Shown here piece after piece: positions 23,846 to 35,987 of a stretch of 64,000 nucleotides of DNA. The notes beneath the pieces were generated by a model that was not told where the DNA came from, did not search any database, and was given only the letters and a program-made list of their open reading frames with translations. Origin of the DNA: Euptelea pleiosperma (lineage: Eukaryota > Streptophyta > Magnoliopsida > Ranunculales > Eupteleaceae); NCBI GenBank assembly GCA_035048495.1, contig CM068540.1:11702829-11766828 (forward strand), given 5' to 3'. Both the position numbers and the translations under genes were made by a program. The number at the start of each line of letters is the position of its first letter. Within the stretch, counting starts at the first letter, position 1.

Positions 23846-25850
23846 TCAAAAAATAAGAATGAAGAGCACGAGGGGATAGAGAGCACATTGCTCAGAAATA
23901 GGACATTGACGAACATTTTCCTTTAGAGAATCCTTCCTAACCCACACAGATGTGAGTTTGGTAGATAGATCAATTCTCTTAGGATCTTTCCTCTTTTGAG
24001 TTACATAACTCTGAGGTTGTCTGAATTTCTTAAGGGAATCAATCTCCTTGATTAATTCTTTAGACCTTTCCAGTAGGTCTTTTATCTTCCTAGATAGCAC
24101 ATCCAAATAATTTATCTCATAATGTGTCTTCATAGGAATTCTTTGACTTTTCACATTTTAAGTGGTATTCACCATTTTTTCTAGAGGATTTTGATGTCCT
24201 CTTCTCAACTTGTGACAGTCTCTAATCACATGACCCATATTTTTGCAGTACTTGCATTGACTACTGCTTTTAACCATTTTGATTAGGTCATTGATCTGAG
24301 TGGGAATAGCTTGGGCTTTAACAAAAATTGTCTTAGATGAAGACCCCTTTTCTTGATTGCTTTTGTAACCCAAACCCTGTTTGTCTCCATAGACTTTTCC
24401 CACACGAAGAATCTCATCAAGCTTTGCAGAGCTGGATGAGACTCCTGACACATCCCTCTTTGATTTGAGAACCTTATTTTCTAGGGATTCCTTACGTGTC
24501 ATGCAAGTTTGGAATTCACATTCCAGTGACTTGTTCCTCTTTAGTAGAGACTCATTCTCTTGCTCTAATTCAGTAATCAACACTTTTAATTTTTCAGTGT
24601 CAATTACTAAGGCTGCATTTTCAGATTCAAGACATTTAACCCTGTCAGATAAAACTTTGTTAGCCTTGATGAATTTTATCGATTCTTCGTACAGTTCTTT
24701 CACACCAACTACCGAGTCATCCGAGTCCCCATTGTTAGAGTCTTCCGAACTCTCATCATCACTTTTCTTGGACTCTCCATGAAATCCATAGGAACTATTG
24801 AAACAAGCAACAAAAGCTGTATACTTATCAGTCTTTTCATTGCTATCTCAATTATCAGAATGATCTTCTACTTCTTCATCCCATGTGGCATTGAATGTTT
24901 TTGCCTTGCCCTTGTATTCTTCTTTGTTTGGGCACACATTAGTAAAGTGACCAAAACCCTTACATTTGAAACATTGGGGTTTGCTTGAGCGGCTTTCGTT
25001 CATGTCACTTCTACTACCTCTCTCGTGAGGTCTAGCATGTTGCACAGTTTTATCAAACTGTTTATTGTTCTTGAACTTATCGATTTTAGAACGAAAGAAC
25101 TTTTTGAATTTTTTATGAATAGTGCCATTTCTACTTCAAAGTCAACATCTGACTCAGAATCTTGAGCTTCAGAAACCTTAAAGGCAATTCCTTTTGATTT
25201 TTTTGGCTGGTTCAAATTCATCTCATAAGTTTGTAGAGACCCAACCAGCTCATCGACTTTAAGAAAGTCAACATCTTTACTCTCTTCAATTGCAGTGACC
25301 TTAGTCTGAAATCTATTAGGTAAGAATCTCAAAATTTTTCGAACAACTTTTGATTCTGAAATGACCTCACCCAAGTTGTATGCAGAGTTCACAATATCAC
25401 TAAGTTTGGCATAAAACTCAATGAAGGTATCATTCTCCTCCATTCTCATGGATTCGAACTTAGAAGTCAGCATTTGAAGTTTGAAAATCTTAACGGCTGA
25501 CGTTCCTTCGTGTGTGACTCTAAGTATGTCCCATGCTTCTTTAGATAGGGAACAAGTAGAGATTCTTCTAAACTCATTCTTATCAACAGCATTAAAAATA
25601 ATATTTAACCATTTGCTATTAAGACAACAACAATCTATGTCCTCTTTAGTCTAGTCATTTTTTGGTTTAAGAATGATTTTATCTCCTAGTTCCATTGTGG
25701 GTGGTGACCAAACATCCACTATAGACATCCAGACTCTTTCATCAATGGACTTTAGAAAAGCCATCATCTTATTCTTCCAATAGGCATAGTCTTCCCCATC
25801 AAACAATGGAGGTCTAGATGTATTTCCACATTCTCTTTGTATTTTGACAA
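23846..25850 (-). pseudogene. SIRE-like Copia gag
   Basis: The start region encodes RPPLFDGEDYAYWKNKMMAF, the N-terminal motif of Copia gag. The UBN2-type gag domain (TSKFESMRMEENDTFIEF, ILRFLPNRFQTKVTAIEE) follows, then zinc knuckle 1 (CFKCKGFGHFTNVC), a long charged coiled coil (about 24700-24430), zinc knuckle 2 (CKYCKNMGHVIRDC) and a final frame at 24154-23846. A stop codon after LKPKND, a frameshift at about 25090-25130 and two further breaks (near 24850 and 24157) interrupt it. It would bind and package element RNA. Confidence 0.82.
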
Positions 25851-25914
25851 ATTAATGAAAACGGATTGGTTTATCAAGAATCTAAATTCAGGTGATTAAA
25901 CCTTAACTAAAAAT

Positions 25915-25932
25915 ACCTGCTCTGATATCAAT
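25915..25932 (-). other. tRNA-Met-type primer binding site of the SIRE-like element
   Basis: Minus-strand ATTGATATCAGAGCAGGT directly follows the LTR. It closely resembles the TGGTATCAGAGC site, complementary to initiator tRNA-Met, that is usual in plant Copia elements. Confidence 0.8.
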
Positions 25933-27699
25933 TGAAATTTCACCGGTCCGTTCTCTTTAACTCAATATACCTAGAAGGGGGGGTTGATTAGGTATTTAAA
26001 ATTAATTATACCTACACAGTTTTACTGGACGGTGGTAAGGGAATAAAATCGCAAGCCTTAGTTGTTTGATAAAAGATTATCACAACCAACTCAAATCAAA
26101 TATACCTCTCTGGTATATTGTCTTTTTGTCGTTTGATCTAATCAAGATATATTGCGGAATATAAACAAATAATCACACAAGACAAGAGATTTTTACGTGG
26201 AAACCTTAGCCAAGGAAAAACCACGGGACCACGTCCAGATGGAAAGTATCACTAACTGAAAAGTTAAATGAAACAAAGGTTACCAACGCAGCACCGTTGC
26301 AAATATAGCTTCCAACTTTAGCCAAGGCCTACTGTCGATGCATCCACTTCCTCTGAATCAACACTACAAATCCACGCACGCCCTTCCAGCCAAAAAGCCT
26401 GTAATACCCCGAACTTTCGTTCTAGGGTATTATGGTAAATTCACCTAATAATGCAAACTTGAAACTTTTTCAAACTCTTATTATTATTTTTATTGTTTAA
26501 TATCATGTATGAGTATGTGTATTTAATTTGATTTCATTCTGACAACTTTGAAAAACCTGCTATTTTTGAAATTCGTTCTTTAGGGCAAAATTTCTGCTAA
26601 GAATAATGAATCATAACTTGCAGGGGACTTTTTCTTGCTGCAACTAATATTCCAGAACTTTTATAAAAAAAATTATTTTGTGGGCCCGAGACTCCAAAAA
26701 TATTCTTATTTTATCCTTGTCAACTTATCTGTGAAATTTGGAAGCTTTTCTAAGACATAAAAACTCTAGTGGAAGATTTTGGGAGATTTTGACAAAAATA
26801 GTATTTTTATAATTTTTGAACTTCCTACCATTCGCATATTTTTCAAAAATAATATTTAATTATATTTTATTTATTTAATAGGAGCGTGGGACCCGCAAAT
26901 CACTTTCGGGTCATTCCAATGTCATTTGACACTTTTCTAGGGTTTTGAACGTTTTTATGATTTGTGTGTGTGACATGTGTCGATACCTTATTGTATGGAC
27001 TTTTAAATTATATAATATAGTTTGATTGAATTAATTTATAATTATTTGTGTTATGATTGTTGGGTGGGGCCGTATGGCCAATCTAGAAGCCTTTTGGGCT
27101 TAATAATATTCTTAAATGAAGCCTATTGATGTATATGGGCCTTGGGCCCATTCCTAACCCATTCATAGTGTAAAATATAAGTTTTTGAGGGTTGAAAAAG
27201 TCATCCCTTTGCTAGTTACGAATTTCAACAAAATAGAAACCCTAATCCTTCCCTAAACCTATTTATTAAAAACCCTAAAGCTTTAGAAGCTTTCACAAAC
27301 CCAACTCTATTGAAGAAAAAAGAAAGCTCCATTACACATTCATCCGGGCACCGATCGTACTCGAGCAAGAAGGGAGAATTGACGGGGACTCCGAATAAAA
27401 GAACATATTCCGAGGAGAGGACGATCCGACGACTTTCAAATTTAAAGAAACTTTTGATTTTCATTAAAGTTCAAGAAACCTTAAGGTAAGTGCGCTTGAT
27501 CCATCCTATACTTGTTTTTCTTCAAGATTTGTTTTTCTTTCATTAGATAATGGTTGATACTCATTATAAATTAATTTTTATAATATTTACTTTATTCTTA
27601 TTGGGTTGATCTTTGTTTTGGGCCACCATGATGAGTTTGGCCATGGTCTATTTTGTACCTATAACGGATAACTATGTTCTTATCATTTTTGTTGTACTT

Positions 27700-28960
27700 T
27701 TATGATTTAAATATTTTTATATTATTTTTTCTAAATACCTCTTTAAATCTATTTTTCAAAACCGTTTAGTTTGTATTTTTCTGATTTTTATTGATTAAGT
27801 TATGATTTTTCTAAGTTGTATGACTTTACCAAAAAACTCAGAATTTCAGATTTTACACCGTCCGATTCACTTGGGATTTCAATCTATATTTTTAACCTAA
27901 ATATTTTTCTAATTATTTTTCATAGATACCTATATCAATCTAGTTTCTAGAACCTTTGAGTTTATATTTTTTTGATTTGTATTAATTAAGTTATGATTTT
28001 TCAAACGTGCTGGACTTTTCTGTAAAGCACAGAATTTTAGATTTTACACGGTCCACTTTACCTGAGATTTCGATCTATAGTTTTAATCTAAATATTTTTT
28101 TCTCATTATTTTTAACAGATACCTCTATCAATCTAGTTTCTATAACCTTTGAGTTTATATTTTTCTGATTTGTATTGATTAAGTTATGATTTTTCAAACG
28201 TGCTGGACTTTTCTGTAAAACCCAGAATTTTAGATTTTACACGGTCCACTTTACCTAATATTTCGATCCATATTTTTAACCTAAATATTTTTATAATTAT
28301 TTTTCACAGATACCTCTATCGATCTAGTTTCTAGAACCTTTGAGTTTATAATTTTCTGATCTGTATTGATTAAGTTATGATTTTTCAAACGTGCTGGACT
28401 TTTTTGTAAAACCCAGAATTCCAGATTTTACACGGTCCACTTTACCTGAGATTTTGATCTATATTTTTAACCTAAATATTTTTATAATTATTTTTCACAA
28501 ATACCTCTATCAATCTAGTTTCTAGAACCTTTGAGTTTATATTTTTCTGATCTGTATTGATTAAGTTATGATTTTTCAAACATGCTGGACTTTTTTATAA
28601 AACTCAGAATTTCAGATTTTATACTGTCCACTTAACTTGAGATTTCAATCTATATTTTTAACCTAAATATTTTTTTTAATTATTTTTCATAGATACCTCT
28701 ATCAATTTAGTTTCTATAACCCTTGAGTTTGTATTTTTCTGATATGTATTGATTAAGTTATGAGTTTTTAAATGTGCAGGACTTTTCTGTATCCCGAATT
28801 CTGTCCAGCCCAATTAATTAAGAGTTTTGACCTATATTTTGAATCTGAATATTTTTTATTTATTTTTTCTAAAAACCTCTATGAATCTAGTTTTTAAATC
28901 CATTGAGTTTATATTTTTCTAATTCATATTTATTTAGTTATGATTTTTATAATACAGTAC
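27700..28960. repeat. 191-bp tandem repeat array
   Basis: About six to seven degenerate copies, marked by the recurring tcaaacgtgctggactttt at about 28001, 28194, 28385 and 28576 (periods 191-193). The array is absent from the related LTR at 58613-63840, where this part has been replaced. Confidence 0.8.
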
Positions 28961-29044
28961 ATTTTTTATAAAAAACCTATTAATTGTTCGTGGTTCGGTC
29001 ATGATTATTAACTATTAAGGTTTTAATCTTGTTGTTTGACTAAA

Positions 29045-29500
29045 CCCTAGATGGTTTGACCTATACCTGTATGCATGGGGATCCCACCCATGTGTCTTGG
29101 ATCTCTCATAGGGTTCGACAAAGTGTCTTGGATCCCTCTTTAGGGTTCGACCTTGTGTCATGGATCCCTCATAGGGTTCGGCCATGGCGTGTTGGATTCT
29201 CTTGCGATTTTCACTTATATTATTCATCGATGTTGATTGTGATATTTGGTCATGTCTTATTGACTATTATACCTAGATGGTTCGACCTATACTTGTATGC
29301 ATGGGATCTCACCCATGTGTCTTGGATCCCTCATAGGGTTCGGCCAAGTGTCTTGGATCCCTCTTTAGGGTTCGACCTTGTGTCATGGATCCCTCATAGG
29401 GTTCGGCCATGGTGTGTTGGATTGTCTTGTGATTTCCACTTATATTATTCATCCGTGTTGATCGTGACCTTCGGTGATTATTACATGTTATTCATGGTTA
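29045..29500. repeat. 226-bp direct duplication
   Basis: Two copies starting near 29048 and 29274, each with several gtgtcttggatcc..cataggg units. The related LTR has one copy at about 62702, so the duplication is specific to F1. Confidence 0.75.
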
Positions 29501-31598
29501 ATCCTAATTCGTTTCCATATTATTACTCTTAATGATCATTGGTTCATTTTATATTTATATTTAAATGTTAAATACATGTGTGCTTATATCGTGTAACCCT
29601 AGTACATCTTGTTGCCATACCATGATCATCACGTCATTTCATATAAGGGGTGCATAAGGGAACGGGGTTGAAGTATATTATATACGTTTATATTGGTTTT
29701 ATCAATTAATCAGGGTTCGGTACCCTAGGGTGAAAGGCCCCAGACGTTATTAAATCATGCAGATGGGTCAATGAGACCGCTCCCAGTGCGGGAAGGAGAT
29801 GGAGACCCTATGTGGTTATGGGTACTAGTTGCATTGGCATCCCTTACTCATCTGCATTCATCCTCATATTCATGCCATCATTATTATACGATTGAGATGC
29901 ATACCTTGATTAAAAAATTTGTATAGTATGATATCATACCATGCACACTGTTGTATTACTGGGCCTCGGCTCACGGTGCTACACCGATACCATTTTCAGA
30001 TTTTGAGGAGCTGGGTACGTGTGATGATTTTGAGGCGAAAGACTCCGGTGCATTCGAGGAGATCGGCTAGGATTTTGGAGTCGATCCCACACTTCAGAAG
30101 ACTTATTTTGACTGTTCTAAACATTGGTTATTTATTTTCACAGGCATGTAAGCCTTTGATTGAGAGCATGTTCTCACCTCATTCTCTCCACATTTAGTTG
30201 ATTGATTAAATTGTTTGAGTTATGAATTATTTTGATTATTTATTTCCTACATCTAGACTCTTTTTTTTTACTTAGTGGGTTTTCGAATGAACCTTAGTAG
30301 TCTAATTGACCTAATTGGACCACTAGGGGACATTCATGGATCACCTCTGGGTTTGGGTACGGGTCGATCCACAGATTTTCGGGTCGTATCTGGGTATCCG
30401 GATTCGGGGCGTGACAAAGCTTTATCCCCTTGTTCGGTTTAGTACACCCCAAACCTACCATCAATCAGCTCTTCCGATTTTAATTCTCAACACTCTCGCC
30501 TTTGCAAAAGGTAAAGGATTCAGTATACCCTGAACCCTAAGTTGCTCAAATAGTGTTGAGTCATACTGGTACACTCAGGCTACTAGGTTGAATATAGAAG
30601 TGAAAAACCTAAGCTCAGAAAAAGATCAAGTTCTTGGCTTTGATCAAGAAGAGAACAAGCTCATAAGATGTGAATGGAAAACAAGCTTGTTGCTCTTTGA
30701 AATGACACTCTAATAAATATAACATTTACTTCCCTCTCTTGAAGATTGAGTCACTCTGTGTCTCTGTGTGTATTTAGAGAAGGCATAGAAGTGTTCTATT
30801 TATAGAATTTCAAGACCCTGAGTTGTATGGAACATGGGATAATGAAACCAAGAATTTTGGATCTGAGAAAGACCAATTTTGTTCAAAGTCCAATCAATTG
30901 TACACTTGGTCCAATCGATTGGGCCATGTCCAATCGATTGGGGATAAGTGTCCAATCGATTGGACTCAATAAGATTTCTGTTCCGAAGGCACCAATCGAT
31001 TGCACAGGCTTCTCCAACCGATTTGACTCATATAACTTTCTATCCCGAAGGCTCCAATCGATTTCACAGACTCTCCAATCGATTGTGCTCAGATAGATTT
31101 CTGTCTCGTAGTCCCCAATCAATTACACAGTGTCTCCAATCGATTGGACTCAAGTGAGTTTCTGCCTTATAGTCTCCAATCGATTACACAGTGTGTCCAA
31201 TCGATTGGGCTATGTCCAATCGATTGGGAATACTTGTCCAATCGATTGGATTATCCGATTAGTCAATATAATTGACTTAGACTCGGGTCTATCCAATGAC
31301 TAAGTTTGACCATTATATTTTGTTCATTTTAATCAACTCCTATGGCCACTAAGTCACTTATCTTCCTAATCGAGCGTACATGATCGTTAACTGACAAATC
31401 GACAGTTACTCAGATGACTCTTGTCGTCAACTGTCTGATTCTTGCTGTCTCTGTCTTTTAGTCTTCACGTAGTTGGCGAAGTATGTGTACCACGACATCT
31501 TCACACTACACTAGTGCTCGAAAGAACGGTTACACAAATGTTTTTATGTCAAACGAAATCTTTGCCAAATTGAATATGAAAATATTCCTTACATCTTC

Positions 31599-31808
31599 AA
31601 GGTCTGGGTGGTTCCTCCTTTGCCCTCTTGGCCCTTCTCAATCTACTTTTGAGCATCTTCGTGGGGTTAAAATACACCAAACAATTGGAAGGAAGAAGAC
31701 ATGGAGATGCACTCCCCAAAGGGGCAGTGCAGAGCTCCTTAATACACAAATAGAGAATGCAAAATATAAAAGCCTTATTCTTAAATTTCTAATTTTTTTT
31801 ACCATTTA
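31599..31808. other. Flanking DNA right of the SIRE-like element
   Basis: 210 bp without a recognised feature, continuing the insertion site from position 323. It ends at the attta TSD of the next solo LTR. Confidence 0.5.
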
Positions 31809-33367
31809 AGAAATTAGGATTTTTCCGCGTCGTTGGTTACGGAAACCCTAAAGTTCGACAATATTTGTAATTTCTCCGAATTGGTTCACTTAATCTGCAA
31901 ATAAGCAGACTTGCACAGTGGCTCGTGTCGGATATCGTCCGCACTCGGGATTAGTTAGCAAAATAAGAAACAAGAATAATCAGAAAATGCTCGGAATAAA
32001 TGGAAGGGTGAGAATAGTGGAGGTTGATTAAAAATATACTTGAGATTGTTGTTAAAACTATTAGAATAAAAAATATATAAGAGAAACGAGAATGAAAAAC
32101 ACAATAAATGAAAACAACTTAAACTTGAATTTAAAACTTTTTCATTAAACTAAAAACAAATGCTTACAATGCTTTACAACGAAAATAACATTAAACCAAA
32201 TTAATCTAAAAAGCCATTAAAATATTACCCTAGAAAGCATGTAAAGGTAGAGAGGGAAAGAAGATAGAGAAAGAAGGTAGGAAGATTAGAGAGATGAATT
32301 AGAGAGAAACTTACCATTGAAGAGGTAGATGGTGCAACTTCGATTGGATCGACCTCAATAGGATTGAAGATTGTAGCCTTTGATTGTGGCGGATGGAATG
32401 GGCGGTAAGGAGACGTTGTTGTTTGACGCTTTGCACCTCGAGGTGGAGGCGATAATGGTGAGCTCGCCAGAGAAGAAGGGTGAAGAAGAAGAGAAAAAAG
32501 GAAGAAAGAGAGGAAGAGAAGAGGGAGGGAACCAACCCAAGAAGGAGAGATCGTAGATCTCTTATAGACTTTTTTTTTTCTTTTTGCTTGTTGTAAAAAT
32601 GATTACCGTTAGATCTAGAGAGATCCAACGGTTGGGAATGGGTTAGTTAGATGAGAGAGAGAGTGACTAGGATAGAGAGATATGGGGGAGAGAAGAATCG
32701 GTCAAGTGAGACCAATTCTCTCTTCTTGTTGCAAATGGGCATTGGCATGGGTAATGGGCATGGGCATGGGTCATGGGTCATGGGCCAATATAGATAGATA
32801 AAGAGAGAATTAGGAGAGAGGTGAGAGAAAAATATAAAAATAAAAGCATTGGAGGGGGTCTTGAACCCTGGTCTTCTTTATTCTCTCTCGTCCGCTCCAC
32901 CAATAAGTCAAACTTATCCTTTGATGTCAATTGGTGTGGCCTTTAGCACCTAAGTCCTTCTCTTGGTCTCTAGATATTCTCTCTCTTAGTCCTTATTCCG
33001 GCTCTACGATCCTTTAGCTTTGCCCGTATATGACTTCTATCTTTTTATCCTAGCCTATTGGCTCTTTAAGCTTTGATAGAAGTCTTCTGTGGTTGATCGT
33101 GGGCCCGCCAGTCCTCGAGAATCGCCCGATAGGGTCTCCTACAAGTGAAAAAGCACGTAATGAGATTCAACTAAAATGGCTTGATACTAGACTATCCGAA
33201 ATGCGTATATTTCATGCAAATAGTCGATTTTTGTCTAAAGAATGCGTTCTACGCAATAGAAGAAACTCTTATATGGAAAAGTCGATAAAAAGACAAGTTT
33301 TACGTAGAAGAATGCGACATCGCTATAAGGATAATGGCTTAAAATAAGCACTTTTGAGCGAATATCA
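31809..33367 (-). mobile_element. Solo LTR related to the Athila family (D)
   Basis: 1559 bp, starting AGAAATTAGGATTTTTCCG (terminal T mutated to A) and ending GAATATCA, with a perfect TSD attta at 31804-31808 and 33368-33372. It is shorter and more diverged than A-C but shares the first ~150 bp and the conserved terminal ~150 bp. ORFs inside follow low-complexity tracts. Confidence 0.85.
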
Positions 33368-33375
33368 ATTTACAA

Positions 33376-34173
33376 GATTCTTTGCACTTCTCTTTTTTCT
33401 CTACATTTCTTCTCTCTATTTCTTTTTTTCCTCTTTCGATTCTCTGAACAAAACATATGGCTAGGCTTCTATTTTTATAGCCACTAATACAGTAATTAAC
33501 TTAATTAAACTCTAGATATTTCTTTAGTACATAAACAACCCTTAGTCTAATTCCTAGGTTCATAACCATTCCCCATACAACTAGGTTCATTTCTAGAACT
33601 ACCTTTATGTCTTCACATGTGTATCACAAATTCCAAGGTAACAACACATTTCCAACATGTTCTTGAATCTTTTAAAAAATTCTAGAATTTTCTAAATCAT
33701 AATTAGGAATTCCATGAATAACAGTGTGCCACGTGGCACACTGGTCAGAGTCCTGTAATAGTGTGCCACGTGGCTTATAATGTGTCCCTGTCATTTTAGA
33801 TCTGTCAATGGAGCCCGACCCTTTATAAAAATCTTTGCACTTCTCTTTCTTTCTCTACAATTCTTCTCTCTATTTCTCAATTTTCTATATCAATTCTCTG
33901 CACAAAACATATGGCTAGGATTGTCTTTTTATAACCACTAATACAATAAATAACTCATCAAACTCTAGACATTTTCTAGGTCCATAACACAGCCCTTAGT
34001 ATAATTCCTAGGTTCATATAACCATTCTTCACACAACTATGTTCATTTCCAGAACTACCTTTGTGTCTTCCCATGTCTATTACAAATTCTAAGGTAACAA
34101 CTCCACCTTTCCAACACATTCTTGAACCTTTTAAAAAATTCTAGAATTTCCTAAGTCATAATTAGGAATTCCA
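33376..34173. repeat. 453-bp tandem duplication
   Basis: Two copies of a ~340-bp unit (about 33376-33715 and 33829-34173), both containing ctttgcacttctct..catatggctagg..attaggaattcca, separated by ~110 bp with two G-box motifs. No coding potential. The remainder to 34500 holds no recognised feature. Confidence 0.75.
33725..33774. promoter_or_regulatory. G-box palindromes
   Basis: A perfect 16-bp palindrome TGTGCCACGTGGCACA (33725-33740) and a second GTGCCACGTGGC (about 33763-33774). CACGTG is the bZIP/bHLH target core in plants. Whether they act on any gene is unknown. Confidence 0.4.
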
Positions 34174-34508
34174 ACACATCTTTGCACCATCCTCGACTGC
34201 TCTTGTTCATTAGATCACATCTATAGCCTGTTGGCTTAAATTTTATGTTAGCAGGGCACAATTCTAGACGAGGATGCTTCTTTCCGTGAAGAGATTCATA
34301 TCATTCACTGGGACGTCAACCAGCTGATGCCTATGGTTCGGTGCACAGATTCTTAAGAGACCCTAATTCATCGTGTTGACAACGAGGATAAGGATGATGA
34401 CGCGCTAGCTGCTTAGTGTCAATTTTTTTGTCTTATTTTTGCTATTTTTGGAGTGTTATGAGAGTCTGAGTGTGATATGTTTTCTTTTTGACCTTATGTA
34501 CTTAGAAC

Positions 34509-34981
34509 CATGGTTTTAAAAACGGCCGTTTTAACGCCCCAAGCCCGTTTCCATTTAAATCGTTTAAACCCGTTTTATCGGTTTTGAAAAAAACGGCTGT
34601 TTTTTGGTTTTAAGGCGGTTAAAATCGTTTAAACGGCCGTTAAAATCGTTTAAACAGCCGTTTAATTTTGAAAAATTTTGTGAAAAAAAGGCCGTTAAAA
34701 CCGTTTAATTCCGTTAAAATCCGTTTAATTTCCGTTAAATTCCTTTTTTTTTTTAATTTTTAAATTTCAAAATTTGAATTTCAGTGCCACTTTTTCCATT
34801 TTTTTCCGTTAAAATCCGTTCAAATCGTTAAAACCGTTAAAATCCATTAAAATCCGTTTAATTCCATTTTTTTCCATTTTTGACCCTGACCGTTTCAATC
34901 CGTTTTAACGGCCGTTTAAACGGTTTAAACGGTAACGCCCCCAGTTCGTTTAACCGTTAAAACGGCCTCCTTTAAACCTTG
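34509..34981. mobile_element. hAT-type MITE
   Basis: 473 bp with termini CATGGTTTTAAA and, inverted, CAAGGTTTAAAG, flanked by 8-bp direct repeats cttagaac (34501-34508) and cttaggac (34982-34989, one mismatch). The interior is a dense set of short inverted units built on CCGTTTAA / TTAAACGG. Non-coding. Confidence 0.65.
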
Positions 34982-35135
34982 CTTAGGACTCTACTTTTGG
35001 TTAACATACTCAACTTTTGTTGATCTATATATCTATTTTTGTTTGTCTTTTACATTTGAGTGTATCCATTTCTCCATGCTATGATTTTGATTGTCTGCTC
35101 TTTGCCTTTGTCTTTGTATTCATACCTAAAGGTTA

Positions 35136-35681
35136 GAAATCACTAATCAAGCTGATTTTTGTTATGTACGTCCACCTAGGGATGGGCCAAACATCCATAT
35201 GGTCAGTGACCTTAAATAGTGTGTCATGTGGCTCACAGTATGGTCAGTTGATGATGGACGTCCATCATCGATTTTCTTTTCGTGAATAGGAATTGATGCA
35301 CCACATGCCGTTAACTTCAATGTTAACTCATTAAATTAAAAAAATGAGTGGAAAGATCATCACATGCCGTTTCATATCGAATGTAAAGTAAAAGTTGTGT
35401 AATCATCGAAGAACCCTTAAAAAGTAAAAAATTTAAAGAAGGTACAGAAAAAAAGAACAATTTTGGAATAATGGAGATTGCATTAGAAACGCAAGATGAT
35501 GCATTAATAAGTAGAATAGATAAATGTTATTTTATTTTAATGTTATGACTTATGAGTAGAACTTTGACAGCGGACCACAGTATATGACACGTGGTAGGAT
35601 CTTAAAGACCACTGACCATATGAATGTTTGGCCCATCCCCAAGTGGACCTACATACCAAAAATCAGCCTGATTAGTGATTT
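35136..35681. mobile_element. Long-TIR MITE, MULE-like
   Basis: Inverted arms of about 90-100 bp: left from gaaatcactaatcaagctga and right its complement ending near 35681. Both include the shared block ggatgggccaaacat. No ORF and no clear TSD found. Related sequence recurs at about 35940-36010, 44880-45130 and 54895-55135. Confidence 0.6.
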
Positions 35682-35695
35682 CAAATCATTCGGGT

Positions 35696-35873
35696 AAAAC
35701 TTCTGTCACAAGAAATTGTAAATCACAATCACAAGCCAATGAGTTCTCGGCACGTACACAAGTGCTTTTTGCAACGTACCATGTGCTTTACTTTGAGGTG
35801 TACGCGCCGTCGGCGCCGAGAACTCATTGGCTGTGATTGTGTGATTTGCAACTTTGTTGTGACAGAAGTTTTT
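35696..35873. mobile_element. Small foldback MITE upstream of the gene
   Basis: About 178 bp. Arms start AAAACTTCTGTCACA and extend more than 50 bp, including a nearly perfect GCCAATGAGTTCTCGGC block. The right end lies about 260 bp upstream of the start codon at 36135. As RNA it would form a stable hairpin. Confidence 0.65.
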
Positions 35874-35977
35874 CTCGGATCTTTATACCCAAGTAATGCT
35901 CCAACTCCACGGTTAAAAGCCAACCCATGAAAACGACTAATTCAAACATTCATGCGGTCAGTGATCTCTAAGAGTGT

Positions 35978-35987
35978 GCCACGTGGC
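35978..35987. promoter_or_regulatory. G-box in the presumed promoter
   Basis: GCCACGTGGC, a perfect G-box palindrome about 150 bp upstream of the ATG at 36135. It is embedded in sequence related to the MITE family at 35136-35681, so it may be transposon-derived. Confidence 0.4.

Larger units (their letters stand above)
26400..30416 (+). mobile_element. Tekay/Del-like Gypsy LTR (F1), probably a solo LTR
   Basis: Starts TGTAATACCCCGAA and ends TTCGGGGCGTGACA, giving inverted termini typical of chromovirus LTRs. Flanks aagcc (26395-26399) and aagct (30417-30421) form a TSD with one mismatch. No gag or pol is present in 4.0 kb. It contains a 191-bp tandem array (about 27700-28960) and a ~226-bp duplication (about 29045-29500). 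Short ORFs inside follow the repeats and look non-coding. Lineage is inferred from the termini only, and strand is arbitrary. Confidence 0.7.
329..31593 (-). mobile_element. SIRE-like Ty1/Copia retrotransposon, non-autonomous, heavily nested
   Basis: The element lies on the minus strand between two copies of the 5-bp target tcttc (324-328 and 31594-31598). In element order it has a 5' LTR (31593-25933), a tRNA-Met-type primer site, a degraded gag (about 25850-23846), about 1.4 kb of non-coding DNA, a second ORF (22390-21037), a polypurine tract (1948-1932) and a 3' LTR (1931-329). No protease, integrase, RT or RNase H is visible, so it could only have moved with enzymes supplied in trans. Removing the solo-LTR block 2029-20544 and the Tekay-like insert 26400-30416 leaves about 8.7 kb, with LTRs of about 1603 and 1639 bp. 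Gag with two zinc knuckles and a coiled coil, plus an ORF after the pol position, fits the SIRE/Maximus lineage. Lineage is inference; the boundaries are read directly. Confidence 0.85.
25933..31593 (-). repeat. 5' LTR of the SIRE-like element, interrupted
   Basis: LTR halves 25933-26399 and 30417-31593 flank a 4017-bp Tekay-like insert. Net length is about 1639 bp. The TGTAAGGAATA..GAAATTTCA ends are intact on the minus strand, unlike the 3' LTR. It holds a TATA box at 30798-30805 and a CCAATCGATTGG array at about 30888-31250. Confidence 0.85.

Noticed and set aside
29056..29532. 158-codon ORF with internal repeats
   Set aside because: It follows the 226-bp duplication in the Tekay-like LTR. 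The related copy at 62710-62961 is shorter and differs.
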